Below, piece by piece: positions 16,950-25,337 of a DNA stretch of 64,000 nt (the stretch's first letter is position 1; every line of letters starts with the position of its first letter). The notes beneath the pieces were generated by a model, which was given only the letters and a program-made list of their open reading frames with translations, was not told the DNA's origin and did not search any database. A program made the translations under genes and the position numbers. Location: the NCBI RefSeq assembly GCF_000696185.1, contig NZ_KK853997.1:1235695-1299694 (forward strand), written 5' to 3'. The DNA is from Kitasatospora cheerisanensis KCTC 2395 (GTDB lineage Bacteria; Actinomycetota; Actinomycetes; Streptomycetales; Streptomycetaceae).

Positions 16950-17120
16950 ATGGGTATTCGAGGCCAGCGCACCAAGCAGGCCACCACGAACAAGGTGGAC
17001 CAGAAGGCCAGCGAGAACCAGAACAAACAAGCGTGCGGCCGCCGGGAGTTGCATCAGGCGTTATACGACAAGACGCGCCCCGCATCCGAGCCCGACGGCG
17101 ACGACAAGAGCGCGGCGTAA
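16950..17120 (+). CDS. Small hydrophilic protein
   Basis: A 56-residue reading frame beginning MGIRGQRTKQATTNKVDQKA, rich in Lys, Gln, Asn and Asp, ending PDGDDKSAA. AAGGA precedes the ATG by 5-6 bases, which supports translation. Codon use (AAA, CAA, ATT, TTA) is less G/C-biased than in the surrounding chromosome, consistent with acquired DNA. A run of charged residues suggests a disordered or nucleic-acid-binding peptide. No function can be assigned. Confidence 0.5.
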   Translation: MGIRGQRTKQATTNKVDQKASENQNKQACGRRELHQALYDKTRPASEPDGDDKSAA

Positions 17121-17198
17121 CGCGCTCCCACCTCCCGCCCCGGCCGTTGCCACCTCTCCGGCCGAGGCGGGCATGTCCGTTCGATCCGAGGGAGTGAG

Positions 17199-17714
17199 AT
17201 GAGCAGAGCCCCCGGACACCCCGTGACGTCCTACGTGCTGTGCACCGACCCCGCGTCGCGCCTGCTGATCGTGCAGGCAGCCGGGATCGGCACGTGGCAC
17301 CTTCCCGGCGGCGTGGTGGAGATAGGGGAATCCCCGCTCGACGCCGTTCGCCGCGAGACGCGGGAAGAACTCGGCCTGGAACTCCACCTGTTGTCCGATG
17401 ACCTATTGGGGATCGAGTGGGCCCAGGGCCGCCGCGAGGGCGCCAGGAACCGAATCGTGTTCCTGTGGTCCGGGCCGATGCTCAGCAGCGCTGACACTGA
17501 TCAAATCGCATTGCAGTCAGGAGAGTTGACGGCGTGGCGCTGGGCCGGTCCGGATGACGCCCGCCGACTGCTCCACCCCTCGGTTGCTGCCCGGATCCGG
17601 GCGCCTCTCCAGTGGCCCGGAAGCGTTACCTATCAAGAGACCCGAACCGAGAGGACGGCCCGCCATGACGACGGCCGAGTACCCCGCCAGGACGCTGCGG
17701 ATCGGCACCCGTAG
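17199..17714 (+). CDS. NUDIX hydrolase
   Basis: A 171-residue protein with a full NUDIX box, GGVVEIGESPLDAVRRETREELGL, at about residues 34-57, after the strand SYVLCTDPASRLLIVQAAG. GAGTGAG lies before the ATG. Its last 50 bases overlap the start of the hemC paralogue in another frame, so the extreme C-terminus may be longer than needed and the two genes are transcribed together. It is not closely similar to the NUDIX at 14669. Substrate unknown. Confidence 0.88.
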   Translation: MSRAPGHPVTSYVLCTDPASRLLIVQAAGIGTWHLPGGVVEIGESPLDAVRRETREELGLELHLLSDDLLGIEWAQGRREGARNRIVFLWSGPMLSSADTDQIALQSGELTAWRWAGPDDARRLLHPSVAARIRAPLQWPGSVTYQETRTERTARHDDGRVPRQDAADRHP

Positions 17715-18636
17715 TTCGCCGCTCGCCCTCGCGCAGGTGGACATGGTGATTGCGGCACTTCGGGAGCACGTCCCCGACCTGGTGCCCGAGGTGGTGCCCG
17801 TGACCACGGAGGCCGACCTGTGGCAGGGCGACCTTGCGCAGCTCGGCGGCAAGGGCCTGTACACCAAGCAGATTGACGCCATGCTGCAAGCGGGTGCGGT
17901 GGACATGGCCGTCCACTGCGTGAAGGACGTGCCCGGCGACGTGCCATTGCCCAAGGGCCTGGTCTTCGCCGCGTACATGGAACGGCCGGACGTACGGGAC
18001 GTGCTGCTGTTCCCCGAGGGGTCCGAGTACCGCACGCTGGCCGACCTCCCGCCGGGCGCGGTCATCCTGTCGTCGGCCGTCCGCCGCAAGGCGCAGATCC
18101 TGCGGGCCCGCCCCGATCTCAAGGTGGTGCGGGTGCGCGGCGCGATCGGCAGCCTGCTGGAGAAGCTGGACGGCGTGAAGAAGATCGACGTCCACGCGGA
18201 CGGCATGATCCTCGCCGTTGCCGGACTCGCCCGGCTCGGCATCGAGCGGTCCGGCTACGTGCTCGGCATGGACGAGATGCTGCCCGCCGTCGGCGCGGGC
18301 GTCCTCGGGCTGGAGTGCCGCCAGGAGGACCACGCCACGGCGGCGCTGCTGGAGAAGATCAATCACCCGAGGACACAGCGGGAGGTGACCGCGGAGCGCG
18401 TCTTGCTGCACAACCTGCGCGGCCACTGCAACAGTCCCATCGCCGCATACTGCACCACCGAGGCAGACGGACAGATGTCGCTGCGCGGCATGGTGTTCGA
18501 CCGCGAGGGCAGCAAGTTCGCCAACGCGATGATGTGGGACGAGCACCAGGGCGACCCTGCCGTCCTCGGCGCCCGCGTCGCCGCCGAACTCCTCCGCCAG
18601 GGCGCGCGGGAGATCATCGCCGGTATCCCGCACTGA
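17665..18636 (+). CDS. Hydroxymethylbilane synthase paralogue (porphobilinogen deaminase)
   Basis: A 323-residue HemC-family protein. It keeps the N-terminal RIGTRSSPLALAQ, the VHCVKDVP loop (Lys87), the arginine pair in SSAVRRKAQIL (Arg140/141) and the dipyrromethane-attachment Cys255 in LRGHCNSPIAAY. HemC polymerises four porphobilinogens into hydroxymethylbilane. It differs from a housekeeping HemC at conserved spots: RGAIGSLLEKLD replaces RGNVxTRLxKLD, HCVKD replaces HSxKD, and a KKIDVHADGM insertion precedes the hydrophobic LAVAGLARLG. No other hem genes are near; it follows a NUDIX gene. Probably an accessory copy. Confidence 0.85.
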   Translation: MTTAEYPARTLRIGTRSSPLALAQVDMVIAALREHVPDLVPEVVPVTTEADLWQGDLAQLGGKGLYTKQIDAMLQAGAVDMAVHCVKDVPGDVPLPKGLVFAAYMERPDVRDVLLFPEGSEYRTLADLPPGAVILSSAVRRKAQILRARPDLKVVRVRGAIGSLLEKLDGVKKIDVHADGMILAVAGLARLGIERSGYVLGMDEMLPAVGAGVLGLECRQEDHATAALLEKINHPRTQREVTAERVLLHNLRGHCNSPIAAYCTTEADGQMSLRGMVFDREGSKFANAMMWDEHQGDPAVLGARVAAELLRQGAREIIAGIPH

Positions 18637-18684
18637 CCGACGGCGCACCGGCCCCGTTCGCACGAGCAGTAGCGCTGTTCGCCC

Positions 18685-19335
18685 TCACATCGAGATCGTC
18701 GCCCCCGCCGCGTCCACCACCACCGGGTCGTGGGTCGCCACCAGCGCCGCGCAGCCACGGGCGGTCGCGGTGCGGGCGATCAACTCGGTGAGGGCGCCGG
18801 CCTGTTCGCGGTCGACGGCGGCGGTGGGTTCGTCGATGAGGAGGAGCTCGGGTTCGAGGAAGAGGGCCCGGGCGAGCGCGACGCGCTGCCGCTCGCCGCC
18901 GGAGAGCCGGTCGGCGCGGTGGCGGAGCCGGTGCCCGAGGCCGACCTCGGTGAGCGCCGCCTCCGCCGCGGCGCGCAGCCGCCCGGCGGGGCGGCCCGCG
19001 ACGGAGGCCGCCGCGAGCAGTTGTTCCACGGCGGTGAGGCCGCCGAGCAGGTTGCCGCTCTGGAACATGTAGCCGATCCGTTCGCGCCGGGCCCTGGCCC
19101 GTTCGCCGTCGCCCAGCGCGGCCAAGTCGGTTCCGCCGAGCAGCACTTGGCCGCTGTCGGGCCTGAGCAGGGCGCCGGCGACGGCGAGCAGGGTGGACTT
19201 GCCGGAGCCCGAGGGCCCGACCAGGGCGGTGAGGACGCCGGGCCGGCAGGCCGCGTCGACGTTCCGCAGCACGGGTGTCCTGGCGTCGCCGTGGCCGAGC
19301 GAGACGGTGATGCCGCGCAGGGTGAGTGAGGTCAT
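18685..19335 (-). CDS. ABC transporter ATP-binding protein (MacB/LolD type)
   Basis: A 216-residue ATPase. Walker A GPSGSGKSTLL (about residues 39-49), Q-loop MFQSGNLLGGL, signature LSGGERQRVALARAL, Walker B LLIDEPTAAVD and the switch His in VATHDPVV are all intact. It energises the FtsX-like permease encoded just upstream; the two overlap by 4 bases. This type usually exports peptides, lipids or drugs, or acts mechanically at the membrane. The pair is divergent from a TetR regulator that probably controls it. Confidence 0.94.
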   Translation of the reverse strand: MTSLTLRGITVSLGHGDARTPVLRNVDAACRPGVLTALVGPSGSGKSTLLAVAGALLRPDSGQVLLGGTDLAALGDGERARARRERIGYMFQSGNLLGGLTAVEQLLAAASVAGRPAGRLRAAAEAALTEVGLGHRLRHRADRLSGGERQRVALARALFLEPELLLIDEPTAAVDREQAGALTELIARTATARGCAALVATHDPVVVDAAGATISM

Positions 19336-20444
19336 CGTCCGGCTCCCAGCATGGTCATCGGGTCGGCGGTGGCGACCCGTCGGAGGGTGAGGGCGGCGCC
19401 GGCGAGGGCGGCGAGGGCGACGGCGCCCATGGTGGTGGTGAGGGTGGACGCGGGGAGGCTGAACGGGACTTCGGCGCCGACCAGCAGTCCGACGGCGGAG
19501 GCGAGGGCCGCGCCGGCCAGGGTGCCGCCGAGGACGACGGCCGCGGCTTGGGCGAGGGTGTGTCCGAGGAGCCGGCGCCGGGAGGCGCCCATCGCGCGGA
19601 GCAGGGCGAGTTCGGGCTGCCGCTGGACGGTCCAGACGCCGAAGAACGCGCCGACCACCAGCGGGGCGATCAGGTACAGGAAGAACTGGATGGACGTCAT
19701 GGTGACGCGTTCGCCGGTGTAGCCGGGCGCGGCGGCGTACGCGTCGGTGAGGGCGACGGTCCGGGTGCCGAGCTCGCGGTCGGCGGCGGCGAGGTCGGCG
19801 GCGGAGGCGGCCCGCAGGGCGATCGCGCTGTACTGCTGCGGGAGTTCGGCGGCGGGCGTCTTCGCGCCGGGGGTGGTGAAGCGGATCCGCTGCCAGGTGC
19901 CGAGGGTGGTGTACCCGGCCGGGACGTGGCCGTAGGAGGCGCGGTCGGTGATGCCGGTGACCTTGAGGGCGATGCCGAGCCGGTCGACGGTGAGGGTGTC
20001 GCCGATCGCGACGCCCTCGTCGGCGAGCTTCCGGGAGATCACCAACTGGTCCTCGCCGCCGAGGCGTTGGCCTTCCGCCGCGCCGGGGTCGAGGAAGGAG
20101 CCGGGTTCGACGCCGAACGCGGCGAGGTCGACCTCGGTGTGCCGGTCGGTGGTGCCGCGGGTGATGGCGACGCCGAGCGGGGTGGCCCGGACGCCGGGGC
20201 GCTGCTGCCAGCCGGTGAGGGTGTCGGCGGGGACGAGGCTGCGGGCGAACTGGTCGGACTTGGCGTCCGGGGAGAACGCCAGGTGGGTGGCGGGCAGGCG
20301 GCGGAGGGCGGAGACGGTGTCGTCGCCGAGTCCGGTGGTGAACCCGGAGACGATTCCGACCAGGGCGGCGACCAGCAGGACGACGCAGCCCATGAGCAGG
20401 AAGCGGCCGCGGGCGGCCTTGAGTTCGAGCAGGGCGAGGTACAC
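19332..20444 (-). CDS. FtsX-like ABC transporter permease
   Basis: A 370-residue membrane protein. Helix 1 near the N-terminus (LLMGCVVLLVAALVGIVSGF) is followed by a large extracytoplasmic domain of about 200 residues and three C-terminal helices (FFLYLIAPLVVGAFFGVWTV, AAVVLGGTLAGAALASAVG, MGAVALAALAGAAL). The topology matches the MacB/FtsX family. GTG 20444 is preferred over an upstream ATG at 20519 because AAGGAG precedes it and the operator/promoter region would otherwise be coding. It is coupled to the ATPase gene. Confidence 0.88.
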   Translation of the reverse strand: MYLALLELKAARGRFLLMGCVVLLVAALVGIVSGFTTGLGDDTVSALRRLPATHLAFSPDAKSDQFARSLVPADTLTGWQQRPGVRATPLGVAITRGTTDRHTEVDLAAFGVEPGSFLDPGAAEGQRLGGEDQLVISRKLADEGVAIGDTLTVDRLGIALKVTGITDRASYGHVPAGYTTLGTWQRIRFTTPGAKTPAAELPQQYSAIALRAASAADLAAADRELGTRTVALTDAYAAAPGYTGERVTMTSIQFFLYLIAPLVVGAFFGVWTVQRQPELALLRAMGASRRRLLGHTLAQAAAVVLGGTLAGAALASAVGLLVGAEVPFSLPASTLTTTMGAVALAALAGAALTLRRVATADPMTMLGAGR

Positions 20445-20470
20445 CGTGCTCCTTCCGACGGGGGACAAGA

Positions 20471-20526
20471 TGGGGACAGTGCGTCCCCAAGATAGAACAT
20501 GGCGACGCGGCGTCCCCAACCTGGGG
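20471..20526. promoter_or_regulatory. Operators between ABC exporter and TetR gene
   Basis: TGGGGAC (20471-20477) and GTCCCCA (20483-20489) form a perfect inverted repeat around AGTGC. GCGTCCCCAA recurs directly at 20481-20490 and 20510-20519, the second copy being part of CCCCA-ACC-TGGGG (20514-20526). These are the likely TetR binding sites. Confidence 0.6.
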
Positions 20527-20538
20527 TGGCGGCGCTCC

Positions 20539-20544
20539 TAGACT
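20539..20544 (+). promoter_or_regulatory. -10 element of leaderless TetR transcript
   Basis: TAGACT ends 6 bases before the GTG at 20551, so transcription would begin at or next to the start codon. No ribosome-binding site is present, which fits a leaderless mRNA. Confidence 0.5.
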
Positions 20545-20550
20545 GTCGGG

Positions 20551-21144
20551 GTGCCGAAGATCAGTGCCGCCACGGTCGCCGACCACCGCGCCCAGCAGCG
20601 CCGGGCCCTGGTCGCGGCCGCCCGTGCGCTGCTGGAGAGCGAGGGCGGCGCCGCGGTCACCTTCGCGGCGGTCGCCCGCGAGGCCGGCCTGGCGCGCAAC
20701 AGCGTCTACAAGTACTTCGCGGACCGCGCCGACCTGCTCTCGGCGGTGGTGCGGGAGTCCGCGCCGCGCTGGACCGAGCGGATCGCCGCCGCGATGGCCG
20801 CCGCGACCACCCCCGAGCAGCGGGTCGCCGCGTACGTCCGCGCCCAGTGCGAGCTGGTCCGCGACGGCGAGCACCGGATCGCCCGCGCACTGGCCGGCGA
20901 CCGGGACGCCGCCGCGCTCCGCGCGGCCGCCGGTGACGCGCACCGCGAGCTGCTCACCCCGCTGGTCGCGGCGCTCGCCGAACTCGGCGACGACACCCCG
21001 GAGTTCACCGCACAGCTGATCCAGGGCCTGGTGAACGCCGCGGTCACCGCGCTGGAGTCGGGCGCCCCGTACGGGCCGACCACCGCGCGCGCCGCCGCGC
21101 TGGCCGTCGCCTCCCTCACCGCCCTGCGGCCGTCCGGGAGTTGA
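20551..21144 (+). CDS. TetR-family regulator of the ABC exporter
   Basis: A 197-residue TetR protein with a helix-turn-helix at about 18-62 (ALVAAARALLESEGGAAVTF, AAVAREAGLARNSVYKYFAD). The C-terminal domain resembles the TetR_C group with TPEFTAQLIQGLVNAAVTAL. It starts with GTG directly behind a -10 box. It is divergent from the permease/ATPase pair, with palindromes between, so it is probably their repressor and its own. Ligand unknown. It ends 17 bases before the phosphotransferase gene. Confidence 0.9.
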   Translation: MPKISAATVADHRAQQRRALVAAARALLESEGGAAVTFAAVAREAGLARNSVYKYFADRADLLSAVVRESAPRWTERIAAAMAAATTPEQRVAAYVRAQCELVRDGEHRIARALAGDRDAAALRAAAGDAHRELLTPLVAALAELGDDTPEFTAQLIQGLVNAAVTALESGAPYGPTTARAAALAVASLTALRPSGS

Positions 21145-21148
21145 CGCG

Positions 21149-21154
21149 TAGTCT
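21149..21154 (+). promoter_or_regulatory. -10 element before the phosphotransferase gene
   Basis: TAGTCT lies 7 bases before ATG 21162 with no Shine-Dalgarno sequence between, suggesting a leaderless transcript. Confidence 0.4.
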
Positions 21155-21161
21155 GCTCCCC

Positions 21162-22133
21162 ATGAACCGGAGTGCGGACACCGAGGACGTCGACGGCGCG
21201 AGCTGGGCGGCGACCCGGGCCTGGGCGGAGCGGGCCCTCCCCCCGTCGGAGCGGATCGAGAACGCGGAGCGCCTGCGCGGAGGGTGGACCTCGCAGATGC
21301 GCCGCCTGGACGTCTCGGGCCCGGACGGAAAGCGCTCGCTGGTGCTGCGCTCCTTCGTGGACGAGTTCTTCGTCCAGCACGCCGAGGGCCTGCTGACCCG
21401 CGAGGCGCGGGTCCAGGACCTGCTCGCCGGCGCGGGCGTGCCGGCCGCCCGGCCGCTGGCGGTCGACGCCACGGCGGAGCACTGCGACCACCCCTCGCTG
21501 CTGATGACCCTGCTGCCCGGGACGGTCCGGCTGGCCGACCTCGGGGCGGACCGGCGCGCCGACCTGCTGGCCCGTCAACTGCTGGACATCCACCGGGTGC
21601 AGGTCGACGAGCAGAGCCGGCCGCGGGCCTACCAGGCGTGGACCGGGCCCGAGCGGGTGCGGGTGCCGGAGGCGACCGGGCGCCCCGGGCTGTGGCGGCG
21701 CGCGGTGGACGTCATCCGCCGCGAGCCCCCCGCCCACCGGCCGTGCTTCCTGCACCGGGACTTCCACCCGGGGAACGTCCTGTTCGACGGGGAGGGCGCG
21801 GAGCTGCGGATCAGCGGCGTCGTCGACTGGGTGGAGACCTCCTGGGGCCCGGCCGACCTGGACGTCGCGCACTGCTCGACCGCGCTGGCCCTGCTGCACG
21901 GCGTCCCGGCCGGCATGGAGTTCGTCGACCGCTACGTCGCGGCGGGCGGCGCCCCGGCCGAGGACCCCGCCGCGCACCTGTACTGGCGGCTGCTGGACGC
22001 GCTGGCCTTCGCCCCGGACGCGGAGAAGGTCGCCGCCCCCTGGCGGGAGCTGGGCCGCACCGACCTGACGCCCCGGCTGGTGGCCGCCCGGCTGGAGGAC
22101 TACCTCCAGGCCCTGCTGGAGCGCTACGCCTAG
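21162..22133 (+). CDS. Aminoglycoside phosphotransferase-family kinase
   Basis: A 323-residue protein with the APH/choline-kinase fold. The Brenner motif HRDFHPGNVLFD (catalytic Asp, Mg-binding Asn) is near residue 200 and the DFG-equivalent GVVDWVETSWGPADLDVAH follows. An N-terminal nucleotide-binding region includes VLRSFVDEFF and a CDHPSLLMTLLPG hinge. The family includes antibiotic kinases but also many small-metabolite kinases, so resistance should not be assumed. ATG 21162 is preferred to a TTG at 21141. Its end nearly touches the convergent RodA-like gene. Confidence 0.9.
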   Translation: MNRSADTEDVDGASWAATRAWAERALPPSERIENAERLRGGWTSQMRRLDVSGPDGKRSLVLRSFVDEFFVQHAEGLLTREARVQDLLAGAGVPAARPLAVDATAEHCDHPSLLMTLLPGTVRLADLGADRRADLLARQLLDIHRVQVDEQSRPRAYQAWTGPERVRVPEATGRPGLWRRAVDVIRREPPAHRPCFLHRDFHPGNVLFDGEGAELRISGVVDWVETSWGPADLDVAHCSTALALLHGVPAGMEFVDRYVAAGGAPAEDPAAHLYWRLLDALAFAPDAEKVAAPWRELGRTDLTPRLVAARLEDYLQALLERYA

Positions 22134-22139
22134 AGAGCG

Positions 22140-23567
22140 CTACGCCCAGCGGGCCTGGGCCGGCCCGCGCCCGCTCCGCCCCGGCGGCGGAGCGGGTTCC
22201 AGCTCGGCCCGGCCGGCCGCGTCGGAGAGCTTGATCAGCACGGCCGTGAGCAGCCAGTTCGCGGTCAGCGAGGAGCCGCCGGCGGCGAGGAACGGCAGCG
22301 CCTTGCCGGTGAGCGGGATCAGCCCGGAGACGCCGCCGACGACCACGAACACCTGGAGCGCGACGGCGGAGGCCAGGCCGGTGGCGAGCAGCTTGCCGAA
22401 CGGGTCGGTGACGGCGACGGCGGTCCGCAGGGCGCGCTGCACGAACAGGCCGTACAGCAGCAGGACGGCCATGCCGCCGGCCAGGCCGAGCTCCTCGCCG
22501 ATGGTGGTGAAGATGAAGTCGCTGCGCCCGGCGAACCCGATCAGGAACGGCCGGCCCTGGCCGAGTCCGCTGCCGAGCAGGTGGCCGCTGCCGAGGCTGA
22601 ACAGCGCCTGCGCGGGCTGCTCGGAGACGATCGCGGGGTCGTGCACCGGCTCGTAGTAGTCCAGCGGGTGCAGCCAGGCGGCGACCCGGCCGTGCACGTG
22701 CGGCTCCAGGTCGCCGACCACGGCCGCGCCGACGACGGCCATCAGCAGGCCGATCAGCACCCAGCCGGTGCGTTCGGTGGCGGTGTAGAGCATCACCACG
22801 AACACCCCGAAGAAGATCAACGAGGTGCCGAGGTCGCGTTCGAAGACCAGCACCAGCAGGCTGACCACCCAGATCGCCAGCACCGGGCCGAGGTTGCGGC
22901 CGCGCGGCAGTTGCAGGCCCCACACCTTGCGGCCGGTGAGCGCGAGCGCGTCCCGGTTGGCGGTCAGGTAGCCGGCGAAGAACACCGCGATGGCGACCTT
23001 GACGAACTCGTCGGGTTCGAAGGAGAGTCCGCCGATCCGGATCCAGCGCTTGGCGCCCAGCACGTCGCCGGGGAAGAACGCGGGCGCGGCCAGCAGGATC
23101 ATCGCGCCCGTCATGGTCAGGTAGACGTACTTCTGCAGCAGCCGGTGGTGCTTGACCACGACCAGCAGCACCACGGCGACGGCCGTGGCGATCACCGTCC
23201 ACTGCACCTGGCTGGGCGCGGCGGGGATCTTCTGCCAGTCGCCCTTGGCGGCGTGCCAGATCGCGTACGAGTGGTCGAGCCGGTCCAGCAGCACCAGGCC
23301 GAAGCCGGTGAACAGCACCGCGAGCGCCAGGATCAGCGGGTCGGCGTACGGGGCGAACCGGCGCACCGCGAGGTGCAGGACGAGGGTGAGGGCGGTCAGG
23401 CCGGCGCCGTAGGGCAGCAGGCCGGGCGGCAGGGAGCCGCGCAGGGCCAGGCCGGCGGATCCCCAGCCGGCCAGACACACCGTCACCGCGAGGGCCAGCA
23501 GGCCCAGTTCGACGTTCCGGCGGTGCGCGGCGTGACGCCGGCCCGCGCTGCGCGCGGCGAATGTCAA
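22140..23567 (-). CDS. FtsW/RodA/SpoVE-family peptidoglycan glycosyltransferase
   Basis: A 475-residue polytopic membrane protein with about ten helices. SEDS-family features: GDVLGAKRWIRIGGLSFEPDEFVKVAIAVF, FERDLGTSLIFFGVFVVMLY, and FIFTTIGEELGLAGG plus PLTGKALPFLAAGGSSLTANW near the C-terminus. SEDS proteins polymerise lipid II with a cognate class B PBP during elongation, division or sporulation. No PBP gene is adjacent. It stands alone on the minus strand. The ATG at 23567 gives an Arg/His-rich cytosolic N-terminus. Confidence 0.93.
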   Translation of the reverse strand: MTFAARSAGRRHAAHRRNVELGLLALAVTVCLAGWGSAGLALRGSLPPGLLPYGAGLTALTLVLHLAVRRFAPYADPLILALAVLFTGFGLVLLDRLDHSYAIWHAAKGDWQKIPAAPSQVQWTVIATAVAVVLLVVVKHHRLLQKYVYLTMTGAMILLAAPAFFPGDVLGAKRWIRIGGLSFEPDEFVKVAIAVFFAGYLTANRDALALTGRKVWGLQLPRGRNLGPVLAIWVVSLLVLVFERDLGTSLIFFGVFVVMLYTATERTGWVLIGLLMAVVGAAVVGDLEPHVHGRVAAWLHPLDYYEPVHDPAIVSEQPAQALFSLGSGHLLGSGLGQGRPFLIGFAGRSDFIFTTIGEELGLAGGMAVLLLYGLFVQRALRTAVAVTDPFGKLLATGLASAVALQVFVVVGGVSGLIPLTGKALPFLAAGGSSLTANWLLTAVLIKLSDAAGRAELEPAPPPGRSGRGPAQARWA

Positions 23568-23719
23568 CCGGGCCCCCCAACTCGGCGGTTTCTACATGCG
23601 TGTAGAACTTTGTGGTCGGATCCTCGCACGGACCCGACGCTGCGACGACGCCGGGTGCCCGCCACCGGTTCCACCGGCGGGCGGCGCGGCCGGATCCCGT
23701 CCGAAGGAGAGCCACCCCC

Positions 23720-24670
23720 ATGCCACACTCCGCGGCCGTCCCCTGGCACTGGTCGGCACTGGCCGACACCTGGACCCTGGAGCCGGCGGTCGCCGCGCTC
23801 ACCGTGCTGCTGGCGGGCGGCTACCTGGTCGGTGCGCGCCGCCGCGGCGGCTGGCCCTGGTACCGCACGGCGGCGTTCCTGGGCGGCCTGGCGGTGTGGG
23901 TGTGGACCACCTGCTCGGGCCTCGGCGCGTACGAGCGGGTGCTGTTCACCGACCGGGCCGTGCAGCTGGTGCTGCTGCTGATGCTGGTCCCGCTGCTGCT
24001 GGCGCTCGGCGCCCCGGTGTCGCTGCTGGCGGACAACCTGCCGGCGGCGGGCCGCGCGCGGCTGCGGGCGGCGCTCGGCGGGCGGGTCTCCCGGGTGCTG
24101 ATGTTCCCGCTGGTCTCCACGGTGCTGCTGATCGCCCCGCCGTGGCTGCTGTACTTCACGCCGTGGTACGGGAAAACGCTTTCCAGCACCGCCGGGAACA
24201 TCGGCTTCCACCTGCTGCTGGTGCTGCTCGGCCTGCTGTACTTCTGGCCGCGGCTGCAACTGGACCCGGTGGCGCACGCGTACCCGCTGCTGATCGGCGT
24301 GGTGATCGGCTTCGTCGAGGTGGTGTTCGACGCGGCGCTCGCCCTGGTCCTGCTGTACGGCGGCCACGTGGTCGCCGAGCCGTACTACGCCTCGCTGGCC
24401 CGCGACTGGGGCCCGTCGCTCGCCCGGGACCAGTTCGTCGGCGGCAACGCGATCTGGATCCTCGGCGACCTGGTCGGCGTGCCGTTCCTGGCGGCGCTGA
24501 TCCGCCGCCTGATCGTCACCGGCCGGGCCGAGACCGCGGCCGTGGACGCGGCACTGGACGCCGCCGAGCAGGCCCGCACGGTCGCCGCCGCGCACGGCGA
24601 GGAGCCTCCGGCGGGCGAGCGCCCGTGGTGGCTGGACGACCCGAACCTGCGCCACCGCTACGGCGGCTGA
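23720..24670 (+). CDS. Cytochrome c oxidase assembly protein (CtaG/caa3 type)
   Basis: A 316-residue membrane protein with about seven helices: AVAALTVLLAGGYLVGA, FLGGLAVWVWTTCSGLG, VQLVLLLMLVPLLLALGAP, GFHLLLVLLGLLYFWP and LLIGVVIGFVEVVFDAALA. The pattern GLGAYERVLFTDRAVQLVLL and the WPRLQLDP segment match the caa3_CtaG family, which helps deliver copper to the oxidase. AAGGAGAG precedes the ATG. Its position next to a set with copper/sulfur-type operators may be meaningful. Confidence 0.88.
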   Translation: MPHSAAVPWHWSALADTWTLEPAVAALTVLLAGGYLVGARRRGGWPWYRTAAFLGGLAVWVWTTCSGLGAYERVLFTDRAVQLVLLLMLVPLLLALGAPVSLLADNLPAAGRARLRAALGGRVSRVLMFPLVSTVLLIAPPWLLYFTPWYGKTLSSTAGNIGFHLLLVLLGLLYFWPRLQLDPVAHAYPLLIGVVIGFVEVVFDAALALVLLYGGHVVAEPYYASLARDWGPSLARDQFVGGNAIWILGDLVGVPFLAALIRRLIVTGRAETAAVDAALDAAEQARTVAAAHGEEPPAGERPWWLDDPNLRHRYGG

Positions 24671-24770
24671 CCCGCGCCGGCGGCGGGCCGGCCGGCACTG
24701 AGACGGAGGTCACCCGCCGCGCCCGGGAATGGACCTCCCACCGGCCGGGTTCCAACCGACGTACGCTGAA

Positions 24771-24786
24771 ATACCCAGGGGGGTAT
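24771..24786. promoter_or_regulatory. CsoR-type operator 1
   Basis: ATACCCAGGGGGGTAT has ATACCC/GGGTAT ends, resembling sites for CsoR, RicR or CstR copper/persulfide sensors. It sits 24 bases before the DUF302 start and closely resembles the 16-base site at 25276. Confidence 0.7.
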
Positions 24787-24809
24787 CGACCGGAGAGGCT
24801 TGGGACGAC

Positions 24810-25202
24810 ATGACCGACGACTTCACCGCCACACTGACCGGCATCCCGTTCGCGGACGCCGCCGACCGGGTCCGCGCGGCGCTCGCCGAGCAGGGCTTCG
24901 GCGTCCTCACCGAGATCGACATGACGGCGACCCTGCGCGCCAAGCTCGGCGTGGAGCTGGAGGACTTCCTGGTCCTCGGCGCCTGCAACCCGCCGATCGC
25001 GCACCGCGCGCTGGAGGTGGACCGCCGGGTCGGCCTGCTGCTGCCGTGCAACGTGGTGCTGCGCGCCGTGGACGGCGCGGTGCGGGTCGAGGCCATGGAC
25101 CCGCAGCTGATGATGCAGTTCACCGGCCGGCCCGAGCTCGCCGAGGTGGCCGACCAGGCCGCCGTGAAGCTGCGCGCCGCGATGGCCGCCCTGACCGCCT
25201 GA
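24810..25202 (+). CDS. DUF302 domain protein
   Basis: A 130-residue single-domain protein beginning MTDDFTATLTGIPFADAADR. The DUF302 pattern is clear: RVRAALAEQGFGVLTEIDM, ATLRAKLGVELEDFLVLGACNPPIAHRALE, VGLLLPCNVVLRA. Two conserved cysteines, in GACNPP and LPCNV, could bind a metal or sulfur. The biochemical role of DUF302 is not established. ATG 24810 is chosen over 24729 because the upstream frame would run through the operator. It is probably controlled by the ATACCC site directly upstream. Confidence 0.88.
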   Translation: MTDDFTATLTGIPFADAADRVRAALAEQGFGVLTEIDMTATLRAKLGVELEDFLVLGACNPPIAHRALEVDRRVGLLLPCNVVLRAVDGAVRVEAMDPQLMMQFTGRPELAEVADQAAVKLRAAMAALTA

Positions 25203-25275
25203 CCCCACCCCCGGCAGGGGCGTCCCCGGACGCCCCCCGTTCGCCGCACCCCCTGGCCCCCGCCTGCGTCCGCAT

Positions 25276-25291
25276 ATACCCCCCTAGGTAT
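25276..25291. promoter_or_regulatory. CsoR-type operator 2
   Basis: ATACCCCCCTAGGTAT is a second 16-base ATACC/GGTAT site, 46 bases before the MMPL transporter start. Matching length and ends with site 1 argue for one shared repressor, which is not encoded in the window. Confidence 0.65.
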
Positions 25292-25337
25292 TACCCTTGG
25301 ATCGGCGGACCTCCCGCCCGCTTGGAGAGAAACACCC

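Noticed and set aside
14669..18636. Complete integrative element
   Set aside because: No integrase, excisionase, replication or transfer gene and no tRNA attachment site was found.
21162..22133. Aminoglycoside resistance gene
   Set aside because: The kinase family is broad; no cluster context or close motif supports resistance.
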